8,251 nt of DNA from Campylobacterales bacterium (GCA_015662615.1 DQTU01000291.1:1-8251); one strand, 5' to 3'; numbered from the stretch's first letter, positions 1 to 7,075 are shown. Notes: generated from the letters alone by a model not told the origin. Program-made: numbers and translations.

Positions 1-233
1 AAAACAATCCAATTATCCATAATTAACTAACAGAAAAAATATAGATATAACCATGTCAGTAATTAAATTATTTGTAAAACTAAATTATTATAGTAAAAAA
101 TTAAAATAATTTCAAGTTTAATATAAACTTTTAGCCTGAAATTTGCCATTATCATGACAAAGTGTTTAGATAATTAGTGAAAAACCCATTATTTATGCAT
201 AGTGTTCGTTGTATAAGTAATGAAAAATTCTGT
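1..233. other. AT-rich non-coding end of window
   Basis: I see no convincing gene here. The stretch is very rich in A and T and lies downstream of the MATE transporter stop codon. The only structure noticed is a short inverted repeat at 114-130, listed separately. A loose sigma70-like pair (TTGCCA at 143-148, TAGATA at 167-172, 18-base spacer) points rightward, but it would transcribe antisense into the transporter gene, so I give it little weight. Confidence 0.5.
114..130 (-). terminator. Weak inverted repeat, possible terminator of the leftward operon
   Basis: AAGTTTA and TAAACTT pair around a three-base loop, about 100 nt past the transporter stop codon. Read leftward, a T-rich stretch follows some 14 bases later rather than directly. 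The stem has only one G-C pair and would be weak. It could stop the HAD-FAD/hydrolase/MATE transcript, but it could also be chance in such AT-rich DNA. Confidence 0.22.
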
Positions 234-1553
234 TTAAACCTTAATTTTTTGCCACTCTCCCTTATCAAATGCTCTCCAAAGAAAAAAGCCTTTGACAAAG
301 GTATCGGTTATCATGGCAAGATAGACAAATATGATGGACTCAAAGTAGTATGCCAGCACAAATGCAGGGATAATTCTCACCAACCAAAGTGAGGTGATGT
401 TTATCCTAAGCGTCCTTTTGCTATCTCCTGCTCCTCGTAATGCTCCGCTTAGTACAAAGTTAAACGCTAGTGGGATTTGAGAGAAGCCTACGATTCTGAG
501 ATACATACTTGCCTCTTCTATTGTTTTTTGGTCATCTGTGAAAAGCCACACAATTGGTTCAGGTGCGAAGATCATAAATAGACCCAAGATAAACATAAAG
601 CTTGTGGTATATTTCAAAACAAGCATAACATCTTCTTTTGCCACATCGGGTCTTTTTGCTCCAAGTCCTTGTCCCATGAGTGCCATAGCTGCTATCGTAA
701 ACCCGATACCAGGCATAAATGCCAACCCCTCAACACGAAGCCCTATCTGATAACCAGCAAGAGCTTCAGTACCAAAATCTGCGATAATCATGGTAAAAAG
801 CATAAAAGAGCCGAAAGTTAAACTTCTTTCAATTGATGCAGGGATTCCAACTTTGAGTGCTCTTTGGATGAGGCTTTTTGAGTAGTGCCACATTGGGATG
901 TAGGGCATTTTATCTCGGATGTAAAGTGTGAAATAGATGGAGAGTTCTAAAACATTTACGATGACGGTAGCGATGGCGGCTCCCTCTACGCCAAGAGCTG
1001 GCATGCCAAGGTTTCCGTAAATCAAAATCCAATTTAAAAAGATATTTACCATGATAGATGCAAGCTTTATATAAAAAGGTGTGGTTGTGTTTTTTGCTGC
1101 ACTAAATGATGTTTCGAAAACTAACTTTACGAAGATAAACGGCATCATAAGCGTCAAGATTTGGACATAAGAAGTTCCAAGCAAAACTACCTCTTTTTCA
1201 GTACCAAACCAGACATAAAGCATAGGGGTAAAAAAATACCATAAAATCGTCACAGGGATACTCATAAAAAGAGCAAATCTTAAAAGTGAACTAAGCCCCA
1301 AAGAAGCCCTTTTTACTTTTCCAGCACCCATAAAACGAGACAATAAAGCACTTGTCCCAACATGCAGAAGTGTTAAAAATGCAAAAACAAGCATGAGAGA
1401 TTGAAGCCCAAGACCGACAGCAGCTACTGCATATGCGGAGATACGACCAACCATAATGAGGTCGGTTATCACTTGAAGCATACTTAGAAGCGAATTTAGT
1501 GCAGCAGGTACGGCAAGAGAGAGGATTTTTTTATGTTTTTTACGATCTATCAT
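234..1553 (-). CDS. MATE family multidrug/toxin efflux transporter
   Basis: This 439-residue polytopic inner-membrane protein has the usual length and about twelve hydrophobic segments of the MATE family (NorM/DinF-like). MATE proteins export cationic drugs or metabolites using a Na+ or H+ gradient. Family features seen include Pro16 in helix 1, Asp31 in the QVITDLIMVGR segment, a conserved-looking Glu275 after GLRVEG, the GIGFTIAAMALMGQGLGA stretch (283-299), and LSGALRGAGDS (368-378). Asp31 and Glu275 match, by position and context, acidic residues implicated in cation coupling in NorM; this is inferred without an alignment. The ATG lies inside the last codons of the upstream hydrolase (14-nt overlap), which suggests translational coupling, and no strong Shine-Dalgarno is needed or seen. 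It is the last gene of a three-gene leftward operon. The substrate is unknown. Family assignment is firm. Confidence 0.93.
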   Translation of the reverse strand: MIDRKKHKKILSLAVPAALNSLLSMLQVITDLIMVGRISAYAVAAVGLGLQSLMLVFAFLTLLHVGTSALLSRFMGAGKVKRASLGLSSLLRFALFMSIPVTILWYFFTPMLYVWFGTEKEVVLLGTSYVQILTLMMPFIFVKLVFETSFSAAKNTTTPFYIKLASIMVNIFLNWILIYGNLGMPALGVEGAAIATVIVNVLELSIYFTLYIRDKMPYIPMWHYSKSLIQRALKVGIPASIERSLTFGSFMLFTMIIADFGTEALAGYQIGLRVEGLAFMPGIGFTIAAMALMGQGLGAKRPDVAKEDVMLVLKYTTSFMFILGLFMIFAPEPIVWLFTDDQKTIEEASMYLRIVGFSQIPLAFNFVLSGALRGAGDSKRTLRINITSLWLVRIIPAFVLAYYFESIIFVYLAMITDTFVKGFFLWRAFDKGEWQKIKV

Positions 1554-2163
1554 TTATCCATGACTTAATCATCTCTAGTTCTTTTTCTATAATTGTGTGT
1601 GTTTTGTTGTAGCTTTTAAATGTTATCTGAAAACCGTTATCTTGCAATAGTTCTACTTGTGATTTTGACGCTTCATAGGATAAAACTTCATCCTGTGTGC
1701 CATGTATGCAGAGCCAGTTTGCATTTTTTAGCTTTGGATTCATTTCAGATAGTAAAAGTTTGGGGTCATAGATAAATCCGCTTACTGCAATGTATCCTGC
1801 CATGACACTTCTATATCTTGCTCCAAACTCAAAAGCAAGAAGCGAACCTTGAGAAAAACCAAAAAGAAAACTCTCCGATATATTGAAATCTTTTTCAAAA
1901 ATGGTATCAAAAACTTCAGTCAGTATGGTAGAAGAGTGTTTGATTCCTGGTAGTTGATTTGGGTCTAAGTCATACCATGAATACCCTCCAAAATAGTCAT
2001 AAGGAGCGTAAAGAAGAAGATAATTCATATCATCAAAACGAAAATATGGAGGAAGCCATGTAAAGCCCTCAGCTGAGTCACCACGACCATGGAGGATTAT
2101 CATGATTTTTTTAGAAGCAATCTTTGAAGGGATAAATATGTTTTTTAATGGTAAATTTTTCAT
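1540..2163 (-). CDS. Alpha/beta hydrolase, phospholipase/carboxylesterase type
   Basis: This 207-residue cytosolic serine hydrolase resembles the small carboxylesterase/lysophospholipase (Abhydrolase_2) group. The catalytic triad can be read directly: nucleophile Ser104 in GFSQGS (102-107), Asp158 in HGTQDE (154-159), and His189 in KTHT. An oxyanion-loop motif HGRGDS lies at 25-30. There is no signal peptide, and the length fits the family. The ATG follows an AAAGG site that overlaps the upstream stop codon, with a rather long 11-base spacing, and the gap to the HAD-FAD fusion gene is only 14 nt. The 3' end overlaps the MATE gene. Position in the operon suggests a linked job, perhaps ester cleavage of a compound that the neighbours oxidise or export, but that is inference. 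The substrate cannot be told from sequence. Confidence 0.85.
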   Translation of the reverse strand: MKNLPLKNIFIPSKIASKKIMIILHGRGDSAEGFTWLPPYFRFDDMNYLLLYAPYDYFGGYSWYDLDPNQLPGIKHSSTILTEVFDTIFEKDFNISESFLFGFSQGSLLAFEFGARYRSVMAGYIAVSGFIYDPKLLLSEMNPKLKNANWLCIHGTQDEVLSYEASKSQVELLQDNGFQITFKSYNKTHTIIEKELEMIKSWINDRS

Positions 2164-2177
2164 TGAGTATTGTACCT

Positions 2178-4283
2178 TTAATTGTTTGATACATTTCTAT
2201 TTGCTAAATCGACAGGATACTCCCTCTCTTTACAAAGCCCCTCAGCATACTCTTTGATATCACTTTCTGTTAAATGCTCTTGATAGGTATAATCTCTTTT
2301 CTGATAATTAGACGCATCTATATAACCCAACTCAATAAATTGTTTAACGATTGCATCTATCATATCTAACACCGAAGAGACTTTAACAATTTCACATCTT
2401 GCATAATGTTTAGTCGGGAATGAAACCTCTGCTACTCTCAAAGTTGGGTCTTTCCCTGGAATTTGCTGTGCCCCAAAGAGGGGTTTTGAGCCTACACTTG
2501 CATTGGAAAATGCAGGTATAAATTGTGAAAGGTGCTTGATGGCACTCGTTGTTCTCTGTTTTGTTTCATCTACCGACCATGATTTTTCAATCTTTTCGAT
2601 GAAATTTTGGTTTAGTTTCGGTTGACAAGAAAACTTTGTGTTTGCAACCAATCCATCTTCATAAAGTGTGATTTCTTTGGTCATGCCATGAAGTTGAAAA
2701 TATCCACCAGGATAAGGTGTAAATTGTCCCATACCTCTTGGTGTGCCACGCTCTCCATGGAAGATGATTTCGGGGAATAGCGTATCGCTATAGCTTTTAC
2801 ATGTGCTTACATAAGCGGCTTTAAACTCCACCATTCGTTCGCACTCAACATCGAGCATATCATCAATTTTACCCGTTCTAAAACCTGCAGCGTTTATGAG
2901 ATAGTCAAAATGCTTTTGTTCTGTTTTACCCTCATTTAAATAGGTTACTTTCCATGGGTTTTCACGCTCTTTTTTGACATGGGTTACGGTGGTATTTGTT
3001 AAAAGAGTAACGCTTTGCATCTGCCCAATGGCTAGTGCCGTACCAGCTGCTAAACGAAAAAGATTGAGTCCGTACTCTTGAACCATGATGAGTGGAAATT
3101 GTACTTTTTCTAAGTCAATGTTTTTGGCAACTGGTATCATCCATTCTTCAAAAGTTTTTGGTTTTTCCACAACAGATTGAAGTTTGAGATGTTCTATCTC
3201 CTCTTTTTCAAAAAGTCTATAATAATCTGAACTTTTACCTAAAACTTCATTCTTATCATCCGCATCGATAAGTGATTGATACTCTTTTTTCACTAACTCC
3301 AATCGTGGCAATAGTGCATCGGGAGAGCCACTATCGCTAATAGGAAGTACGATAACTGTGGGACGATAATCCACAATAAATGGATAAAATCGTAAAAAAT
3401 CAATAGATTGTTTTAGTAGGGTTACACACTGTTTATCAGAAATTTCTCGATACAGATTACCTCCTGCATGAAGATGACAAAACGGTGGTCCACTGATAGG
3501 ACTTGGCTCTTGTTCAAAGAGTGTAACTTCTACTCCAAGTTGACCAAGATACAGAGCCATACTCGCACCTGCTACACCTGCACCAACGATAGCTATATTT
3601 GCTTTATCGATAAATGAAGTCAAAATATCAGCAAAATTATCAAAAACCACATCAGGATTATAATTAGCGATATCTTCCCCATAATTGTACCCATAACTAA
3701 GACCGATACTTTGCATCTTCGCTGATTTGGCTGCCAATATATCATTTTTAGAATCTCCAACCATGATACATTGTTCGACTGTAACACCAAGTTTTTCACA
3801 AACATGCAGTAGTGGCATAGGGTCTGGTTTTCGCTTCTTAAGGCTGTCCCCACCCAAGTAAAATTCAAAAAACTTACTTAATCCCAAACCGTTCAAAATT
3901 GGCTCCACAAAATCAACTGGTTTATTGGTCACAATAGCCAAAGTATAACCTCTCTCTTTTAAGGCTTCAAGGGTAGTGCTAACATGAGGATAAGCAACGG
4001 TAGAGACACATAAATTTTTAGCATAATAGCTCAGAAAAATCTCTAATGCTTTTGAAGACAGAGCAGGGTCAAGGTTTACATCTATCTCACTTTTCCCAGA
4101 TAATGCCCTTTGCACCAAAGTTTGTGCACCATTTCCCACCCAATCATGGATAATATCTTCACTAAAAGTTGTTCGTTTTAATGTTTGGAGCATATGGTTA
4201 ACTGCCAATGCCAAATCAGGAGCACTGTTGATAAGTGTACCATCTAGGTCAAATATAATTACATTTTTATTGTTAAATTTCAT
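2178..4283 (-). CDS. HAD phosphatase (Gph-like) fused to FAD-dependent oxidoreductase
   Basis: One uninterrupted 701-residue reading frame carries two enzymes. Residues 1-224 form a full-length HAD phosphatase like phosphoglycolate phosphatase: DLDGT (12-16, Asp12 nucleophile), Thr119 in IVTN, Lys152 in KKRKPDP, and GDSKND (176-181). From about 228 a DAO-like FAD oxidoreductase begins with a Rossmann dinucleotide fold: GAGVAG (234-239) and Glu257 closing the second strand. A later LINAAGFRTG segment (462-471) is typical of FAD flavoproteins. There is almost no linker. No signal peptide or membrane helix is seen, so it is probably cytosolic. It heads the leftward operon with the hydrolase and MATE genes. 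The ATG has no clear Shine-Dalgarno. The HAD substrate could be 2-phosphoglycolate or another phosphorylated by-product. The oxidase substrate is unknown; DAO relatives act on glycine, sarcosine, L-2-hydroxyglutarate or glycerol-3-phosphate. Confidence 0.85.
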   Translation of the reverse strand: MKFNNKNVIIFDLDGTLINSAPDLALAVNHMLQTLKRTTFSEDIIHDWVGNGAQTLVQRALSGKSEIDVNLDPALSSKALEIFLSYYAKNLCVSTVAYPHVSTTLEALKERGYTLAIVTNKPVDFVEPILNGLGLSKFFEFYLGGDSLKKRKPDPMPLLHVCEKLGVTVEQCIMVGDSKNDILAAKSAKMQSIGLSYGYNYGEDIANYNPDVVFDNFADILTSFIDKANIAIVGAGVAGASMALYLGQLGVEVTLFEQEPSPISGPPFCHLHAGGNLYREISDKQCVTLLKQSIDFLRFYPFIVDYRPTVIVLPISDSGSPDALLPRLELVKKEYQSLIDADDKNEVLGKSSDYYRLFEKEEIEHLKLQSVVEKPKTFEEWMIPVAKNIDLEKVQFPLIMVQEYGLNLFRLAAGTALAIGQMQSVTLLTNTTVTHVKKERENPWKVTYLNEGKTEQKHFDYLINAAGFRTGKIDDMLDVECERMVEFKAAYVSTCKSYSDTLFPEIIFHGERGTPRGMGQFTPYPGGYFQLHGMTKEITLYEDGLVANTKFSCQPKLNQNFIEKIEKSWSVDETKQRTTSAIKHLSQFIPAFSNASVGSKPLFGAQQIPGKDPTLRVAEVSFPTKHYARCEIVKVSSVLDMIDAIVKQFIELGYIDASNYQKRDYTYQEHLTESDIKEYAEGLCKEREYPVDLANRNVSNN

Positions 4284-4289
4284 AAAAAA

Positions 4290-4302
4290 CTATTTTAAAT
4301 AG
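4290..4302 (-). promoter_or_regulatory. Palindrome overlapping a possible -10 box of the HAD-FAD operon
   Basis: CTATTT-T-AAATAG is a perfect 13-base palindrome just upstream of the ATG at 4283. Read leftward it contains TAAAAT (4292-4297), usable as a -10 box, with a poor TTCAGT -35 candidate 17 bases upstream at 4315-4320. Transcription from it would begin almost at the start codon, which would fit the lack of a Shine-Dalgarno (a nearly leaderless message). It could be an operator or chance AT-rich symmetry. Confidence 0.25.
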
Positions 4303-4457
4303 GGTGTCATATCTACTGAATCCACACCTGTCCATATCTGCCATTAATAGCATTGGAGTTAGCACTTTCATTTTTATACCTTATAGAACTAATTTTGAGG
4401 AGATACTAACATTTTTTTGGTTTAAAATGAACTATTTGGACTTGCATTTTTTAAACT

Positions 4458-4485
4458 TTGATAGGATTTTTGATATTATTATAGT
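4458..4485 (+). promoter_or_regulatory. Sigma70-type promoter of the DUF2237-PhnA pair
   Basis: TTGATA (4458-4463) and TATAGT (4480-4485) are separated by 16 bases, a good match to a housekeeping promoter. The predicted start of transcription near 4492 leaves a leader of only about 13 nt, just enough for the AAGGA ribosome site at 4495-4499 before the ATG at 4505. An overlapping TATTAT at 4474-4479 could be an alternative -10 box. Confidence 0.45.
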
Positions 4486-4504
4486 AAGAGATTTAAGGAA
4501 AACC

Positions 4505-4870
4505 ATGGATGAAGCAAAAAATGTTTTAGGAGCACTATTAAAAATTTGTAACAATAGAATAGCAACTGGATTTAATCGCGATGGAAGTTGTTTCTCTAGT
4601 GGAGATGATTATGAAGTTAAAGCGATATGTATACAAGCTTCTAAAGAGTTTTTAGACTACTCAAAAAAGATGGGAAACGACCTTACCGAGCCAGATTTTC
4701 AGTATGGTTTTTATGGGCTAAAACCAAATCAATTTTGGTGTTTATCCGCAGAGCAGTTTTTGCAAGCACACAAAGATGGTTCAGCTCCAAAGGTTAATCT
4801 AGATGCGACGCATGAGCGTATATTAGAATTTATTGATTTGGATATACTTAAATCTTATGCTTTAGAATAA
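4505..4870 (+). CDS. DUF2237 family protein of unknown function
   Basis: This 121-residue protein matches the DUF2237 pattern throughout: KNVLG near the N-terminus (5-9), TGFNRDGSC (21-29), EFLDYSKKMGNDL (48-60), YGFYGLKPNQFWCL (67-80), and ATHERILEF (101-109). Cysteines sit at 15, 29, 42 and 79. In the usual WCLCA motif the second cysteine is serine here (WCLSA). No biochemical role is established for the family. It has no signal peptide or membrane segment and is presumably cytosolic. I chose the ATG at 4505 rather than upstream in-frame starts because AAGGA lies five bases before it and the family begins close to KNVLG. The PhnA-like gene follows 12 nt later with its ribosome site abutting this stop codon, so the two are very probably co-transcribed. 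Confidence 0.88.
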   Translation: MDEAKNVLGALLKICNNRIATGFNRDGSCFSSGDDYEVKAICIQASKEFLDYSKKMGNDLTEPDFQYGFYGLKPNQFWCLSAEQFLQAHKDGSAPKVNLDATHERILEFIDLDILKSYALE

Positions 4871-4882
4871 AGGAAAACAATT

Positions 4883-5443
4883 ATGAGTATTGAGCAAGAG
4901 TTATTAACAAGAAGTGGGTCAAAATGTGAACTTTGTAGTTCATTAACAGACTTAAGTGTGTATGAGGTTGCACCATCTGATGGGAGTGCATCTCAAGCTA
5001 TCATGGTGTGTGGCACTTGTAAAACTCAGATAGAAGACCCTTCAAAGATGCAAGAGTCGCATTGGCATTGTTTGAACGATAGCATGTGGAGCACAGAGAG
5101 CGCGGTTCAAGTCATGGCGTATCGTATGTTAAAGCGTACTAAAAACCAAGATTTGCTTGATATTCTTTATCTTGAAGATGATGTCAAAGCTTGGGCAGAT
5201 GCAGAGGGTGGAAGTGATGAAAATGACGATAAAACACCAACACTTGACAGTAATGGAGCAGTTTTACAAGCGGGCGATACGGTAACGATTATCAAGGATT
5301 TAGAGGTAAAAGGGGCTGGTTTTACTGCAAAGAGAGGAACCGCGGTTAGAAATATCGCATTGACGAATAATCATGAACAGATTGAGGGGCGTGTGAATGG
5401 TACGAGGATTGTTTTACTTACAAAGTTTTTGAAAAAATCATAA
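4883..5443 (+). CDS. PhnA/YjdM-like zinc-ribbon protein
   Basis: This 186-residue protein has an N-terminal zinc ribbon with CELC (Cys15, Cys18) and CGTC (Cys43, Cys46). After a middle segment rich in Trp and acidic residues comes a C-terminal PhnA domain (about 120-186: DSNGAVLQAGDTVTIIKDL through the VNGTRIVLLTKFLKKS end). E. coli YjdM (formerly PhnA) is about 110 residues, so this is the longer form with roughly 70 extra residues between ribbon and domain. Despite the name, the E. coli protein is not required for phosphonate use, so an alkylphosphonate label would mislead; the real function is unclear. AAAGGA (4869-4874) lies eight bases before the ATG. It is second in a two-gene unit with DUF2237 and is followed at once by a hairpin. 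Confidence 0.9.
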   Translation: MSIEQELLTRSGSKCELCSSLTDLSVYEVAPSDGSASQAIMVCGTCKTQIEDPSKMQESHWHCLNDSMWSTESAVQVMAYRMLKRTKNQDLLDILYLEDDVKAWADAEGGSDENDDKTPTLDSNGAVLQAGDTVTIIKDLEVKGAGFTAKRGTAVRNIALTNNHEQIEGRVNGTRIVLLTKFLKKS

Positions 5444-5466
5444 TCAAAGGAATTTTTTCCTTTGGT
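5443..5466 (+). terminator. Hairpin after the PhnA-like gene
   Basis: CAAAGGAA and TTCCTTTG form a perfect 8-bp stem (5445-5464) around a four-T loop, extendable by a T-G and an A-T pair. It begins at the stop codon of the PhnA-like gene. No run of T follows, so it is not a textbook intrinsic terminator. It may still end the transcript or protect its 3' end. Confidence 0.45.
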
Positions 5467-5519
5467 ATAAACTTCTTTACCTCTAAAATTCAGTTCATTT
5501 TTGATTCACAAATAGAGTA

Positions 5520-5525
5520 TATAAT
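5520..5525 (+). promoter_or_regulatory. -10 box of the Spy-like gene
   Basis: A consensus TATAAT lies 30 bases before the ATG at 5556. No good -35 is seen at normal spacing; TTGATT at 5501-5506 is only 13 bases away. Housekeeping promoters of epsilonproteobacteria often rely on the -10 box with AT-rich upstream DNA, which fits here. The ribosome site AAGGA (5546-5550) is five bases before the start. Confidence 0.5.
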
Positions 5526-5555
5526 GATGACTTAATTTTATATACAAGGATAAAC

Positions 5556-6020
5556 ATGAAAAAAACATTGATACTATTATGTGCGGCGACTTCATTTATA
5601 TTGGCTACGGATACTCCTGTAGTTTTAGATGCTGTGAAGATAAATAAGAGCGTTACAAAAGTAATGAAAAAGAAATTAGATTCTCCTTTTTTAATCTTGG
5701 GGAAAATGCCTCATCTTACTAAAACGGTAAAAGAAAATTGGGATAGTCCTTTGTTGGAGCTGACTGATGCTCAAAAAGAAAAGCTGCTTAAAGTTAGGAA
5801 AACTACTATGACTAGTATTACAAAACTCAAAAAAGAGATTTTTCCATTAGAAAAAGAAGTAGCAAAGGCGACGATGGCAGGGGATAAGCCTGATAGTTTA
5901 AAAGCCAAAGTTGAGAAGCTATCAAAGCTAAAAGCAGAAGCGACTATGGTTCATATCAAATGTATCTATGAGACAAAAAAGATATTGGATGCCAAACAGT
6001 TAGCGTATTTACTAAAGTAG
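5556..6020 (+). CDS. Secreted Spy/CpxP-like helical protein
   Basis: This 154-residue protein has an N-terminal signal peptide (KK, then a hydrophobic stretch, likely cut after Ala17 in SFILA-TD), so it is predicted to be periplasmic. The mature part is Lys-rich and mostly helical. LTDAQKEKL (69-77) and a later ILDAKQLAYL (143-152) resemble the paired LTxxQ motifs of the Spy/CpxP family, which includes periplasmic chaperones and metal sensors. The 85-130 region between them looks like a long helical hairpin. A small internal echo, LDSPFLILGKMP (41-52) and WDSPLLEL (62-69), is also visible. There is a single Cys136 in the mature chain. The gene appears monocistronic, with its own -10 box and a hairpin directly after the stop codon. 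The family link is by motif and layout only; an unrelated coiled-coil periplasmic protein is possible. Confidence 0.7.
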   Translation: MKKTLILLCAATSFILATDTPVVLDAVKINKSVTKVMKKKLDSPFLILGKMPHLTKTVKENWDSPLLELTDAQKEKLLKVRKTTMTSITKLKKEIFPLEKEVAKATMAGDKPDSLKAKVEKLSKLKAEATMVHIKCIYETKKILDAKQLAYLLK

Positions 6021-6022
6021 TA

Positions 6023-6115
6023 TTAGGAGGCAAACGCCTCCTGGACATGTAATCTTATTTCATCTTCCACTGATAAGCCAACAGCGATATTTACTCTACC
6101 AACTCTGTTTTCCAT
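6023..6115 (-). CDS. Possible 30-residue microprotein downstream of pldA
   Basis: A short frame starts at an ATG preceded by a strong AGGAG (6121-6125) at the ideal spacing of five bases, and ends three bases from the stop of the convergent Spy-like gene. The product begins MENRVGRVNIAVGL and continues with a charged, probably amphipathic helix (SVEDEIRLHVQEAFAS). There is no signal peptide and no recognised domain. It lies 70 nt past the phospholipase stop codon on the same strand, so it could be the last gene of that unit. Its final codons form one arm and loop of the GC-rich hairpin at 6025-6042. It may be a true small protein, a remnant of a longer gene, or chance. The ribosome site is the main argument for it. 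Confidence 0.4.
   Translation of the reverse strand: MENRVGRVNIAVGLSVEDEIRLHVQEAFAS
6025..6042. terminator. GC-rich hairpin between convergent genes
   Basis: AGGAGGC and GCCTCCT form a perfect 7-bp stem around an AAAC loop, starting five bases after the Spy-like stop codon. It stands out in this AT-rich DNA. It has no T tract on either side, so if it terminates transcription it is not a classical Rho-independent site. Its symmetry could serve both convergent transcripts. Confidence 0.45.
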
Positions 6116-6185
6116 ATTATCTCCTAATGATTAAGTTTCTGATATTACAGATCCAATATGAATTTAATGTGAATAAATAGCTTAC

Positions 6186-7043
6186 TTAAAAAAGTCCTCT
6201 AGAAAAAGAGAAACCAAGTGAAAACTTATCAACATGTCGATTATAATCAATCAAGCTTTCACCATAACCACTAAAAAGCTTGACATACCAAAATGAATCT
6301 TTGGCATAAGGAATCGGAGTAGACCAATCAAGAGTTATAGAACCTTTGTTATCATTTACATGTAAGTTGTTTCGCAGCAAAAGTCCGATTTGTTGTTTTC
6401 TGTAAAGATAGGATATTGAGATATCACCATATCCCAAATACTCCTCGATATCAGGGTTGTCATCACCATCATAGTCTTGGGGAGCGATCTTATCATCTTC
6501 TGAGATACGATGCCAAAGGCGAAAATTGGTAAAAAGATTTCCAGATTGCCAAATACTTCCAAGATAGAGACGGTTCCATGAGCGAGACTGCAATCCTGAA
6601 CGACCATTGGACTCATGGACAAAGCCAAAACGCACACCTTTGAGACCACTTTTTTTGTCTATATTCTCAGGTGTAGGAAAAGTGATAAATAGCTCTGGTT
6701 CATAATTGGTCTCACGAAATGGTGCAGATGGGGAGTAGATTTGCCACCAAACTTTTTGCGTATAAGCAAATACAATGGCTTCGTTGAGACCAAACAAATT
6801 AAAAGCAAGTGGTTTTTTAAGGCTGAGTTGAAATTCTGATTCGTATTTTTTGTCATGAGTATCAGTACCTGGGGCGATTCCACTCTCTCTCCAGTAAGAG
6901 TATTTTGTTGAAGCAAGTGAGAAAGGTAATATATAGTTGGTCTTATAAGCGTATAGCCCAAAATCTGAACTAAGATAGCGTTCTATTAATGACCTTGCAT
7001 CGGCGTCAACTTTGCCTACTTTATGAAGAAGAAAACGTTGCAT
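6186..7043 (-). CDS. pldA: Outer-membrane phospholipase A (PldA), lacking its export signal in this frame
   Basis: This 285-residue frame encodes the beta-barrel domain of outer-membrane phospholipase A, a Ca2+-dependent enzyme that hydrolyses outer-membrane phospholipids. The catalytic His143, Ser145 and Asn157 are present in HESNGRSGLQSRSWNR (143-158) with exactly the known spacing. Other family signs are FRETNYEPELF (109-119), DNPDIEEYLGYGD (195-207) and a terminal Phe (SRGLF) typical of barrel proteins. No signal peptide is present, and the first ATG has no good ribosome site. The frame stays open upstream to a TGA at 7092-7094, right at an A8 tract where the preceding exported Sel1 segment is one base out of frame. 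I infer that the intact product is a Sel1-PldA fusion of about 387 residues. The enzyme domain shows no damage. Confidence 0.88.
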   Translation of the reverse strand: MQRFLLHKVGKVDADARSLIERYLSSDFGLYAYKTNYILPFSLASTKYSYWRESGIAPGTDTHDKKYESEFQLSLKKPLAFNLFGLNEAIVFAYTQKVWWQIYSPSAPFRETNYEPELFITFPTPENIDKKSGLKGVRFGFVHESNGRSGLQSRSWNRLYLGSIWQSGNLFTNFRLWHRISEDDKIAPQDYDGDDNPDIEEYLGYGDISISYLYRKQQIGLLLRNNLHVNDNKGSITLDWSTPIPYAKDSFWYVKLFSGYGESLIDYNRHVDKFSLGFSFSRGLF

Positions 7044-7075
7044 TTTACTATCATCATCTAATGTATCACTAGTAA

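Larger units (their letters stand above)
4284..4504. other. Divergent intergenic region
   Basis: These 221 bases separate the leftward HAD-FAD operon from the rightward DUF2237-PhnA pair, and promoters for both should lie here. The rightward one is recognisable (4458-4485). The leftward one is only tentative and overlaps a small palindrome (4290-4302). In-frame codons extend upstream of the DUF2237 start to 4304, but they lack a ribosome site and do not resemble the family's N-terminus, so I treat them as non-coding. Confidence 0.6.

Noticed and set aside
177..392. 71-codon plus-strand frame starting at GTG
   Set aside because: It runs antisense into the 3' end of the MATE gene, lacks a ribosome site, and its product has no recognisable features.
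3620..3868. 82-codon minus-strand frame inside the HAD-FAD gene
   Set aside because: It overlaps well-conserved HAD motifs in another frame and looks like a shadow.
4233..4352. Short minus-strand frame starting ATGGCAGATATGG upstream of the HAD-FAD start, as a leader peptide
   Set aside because: About 23 codons with no ribosome site, overlapping the real start codon; no attenuator structure is seen.
4304..4504. In-frame extension upstream of the DUF2237 start
   Set aside because: It has no ribosome site, includes the likely promoter, and encodes residues unlike the family N-terminus.
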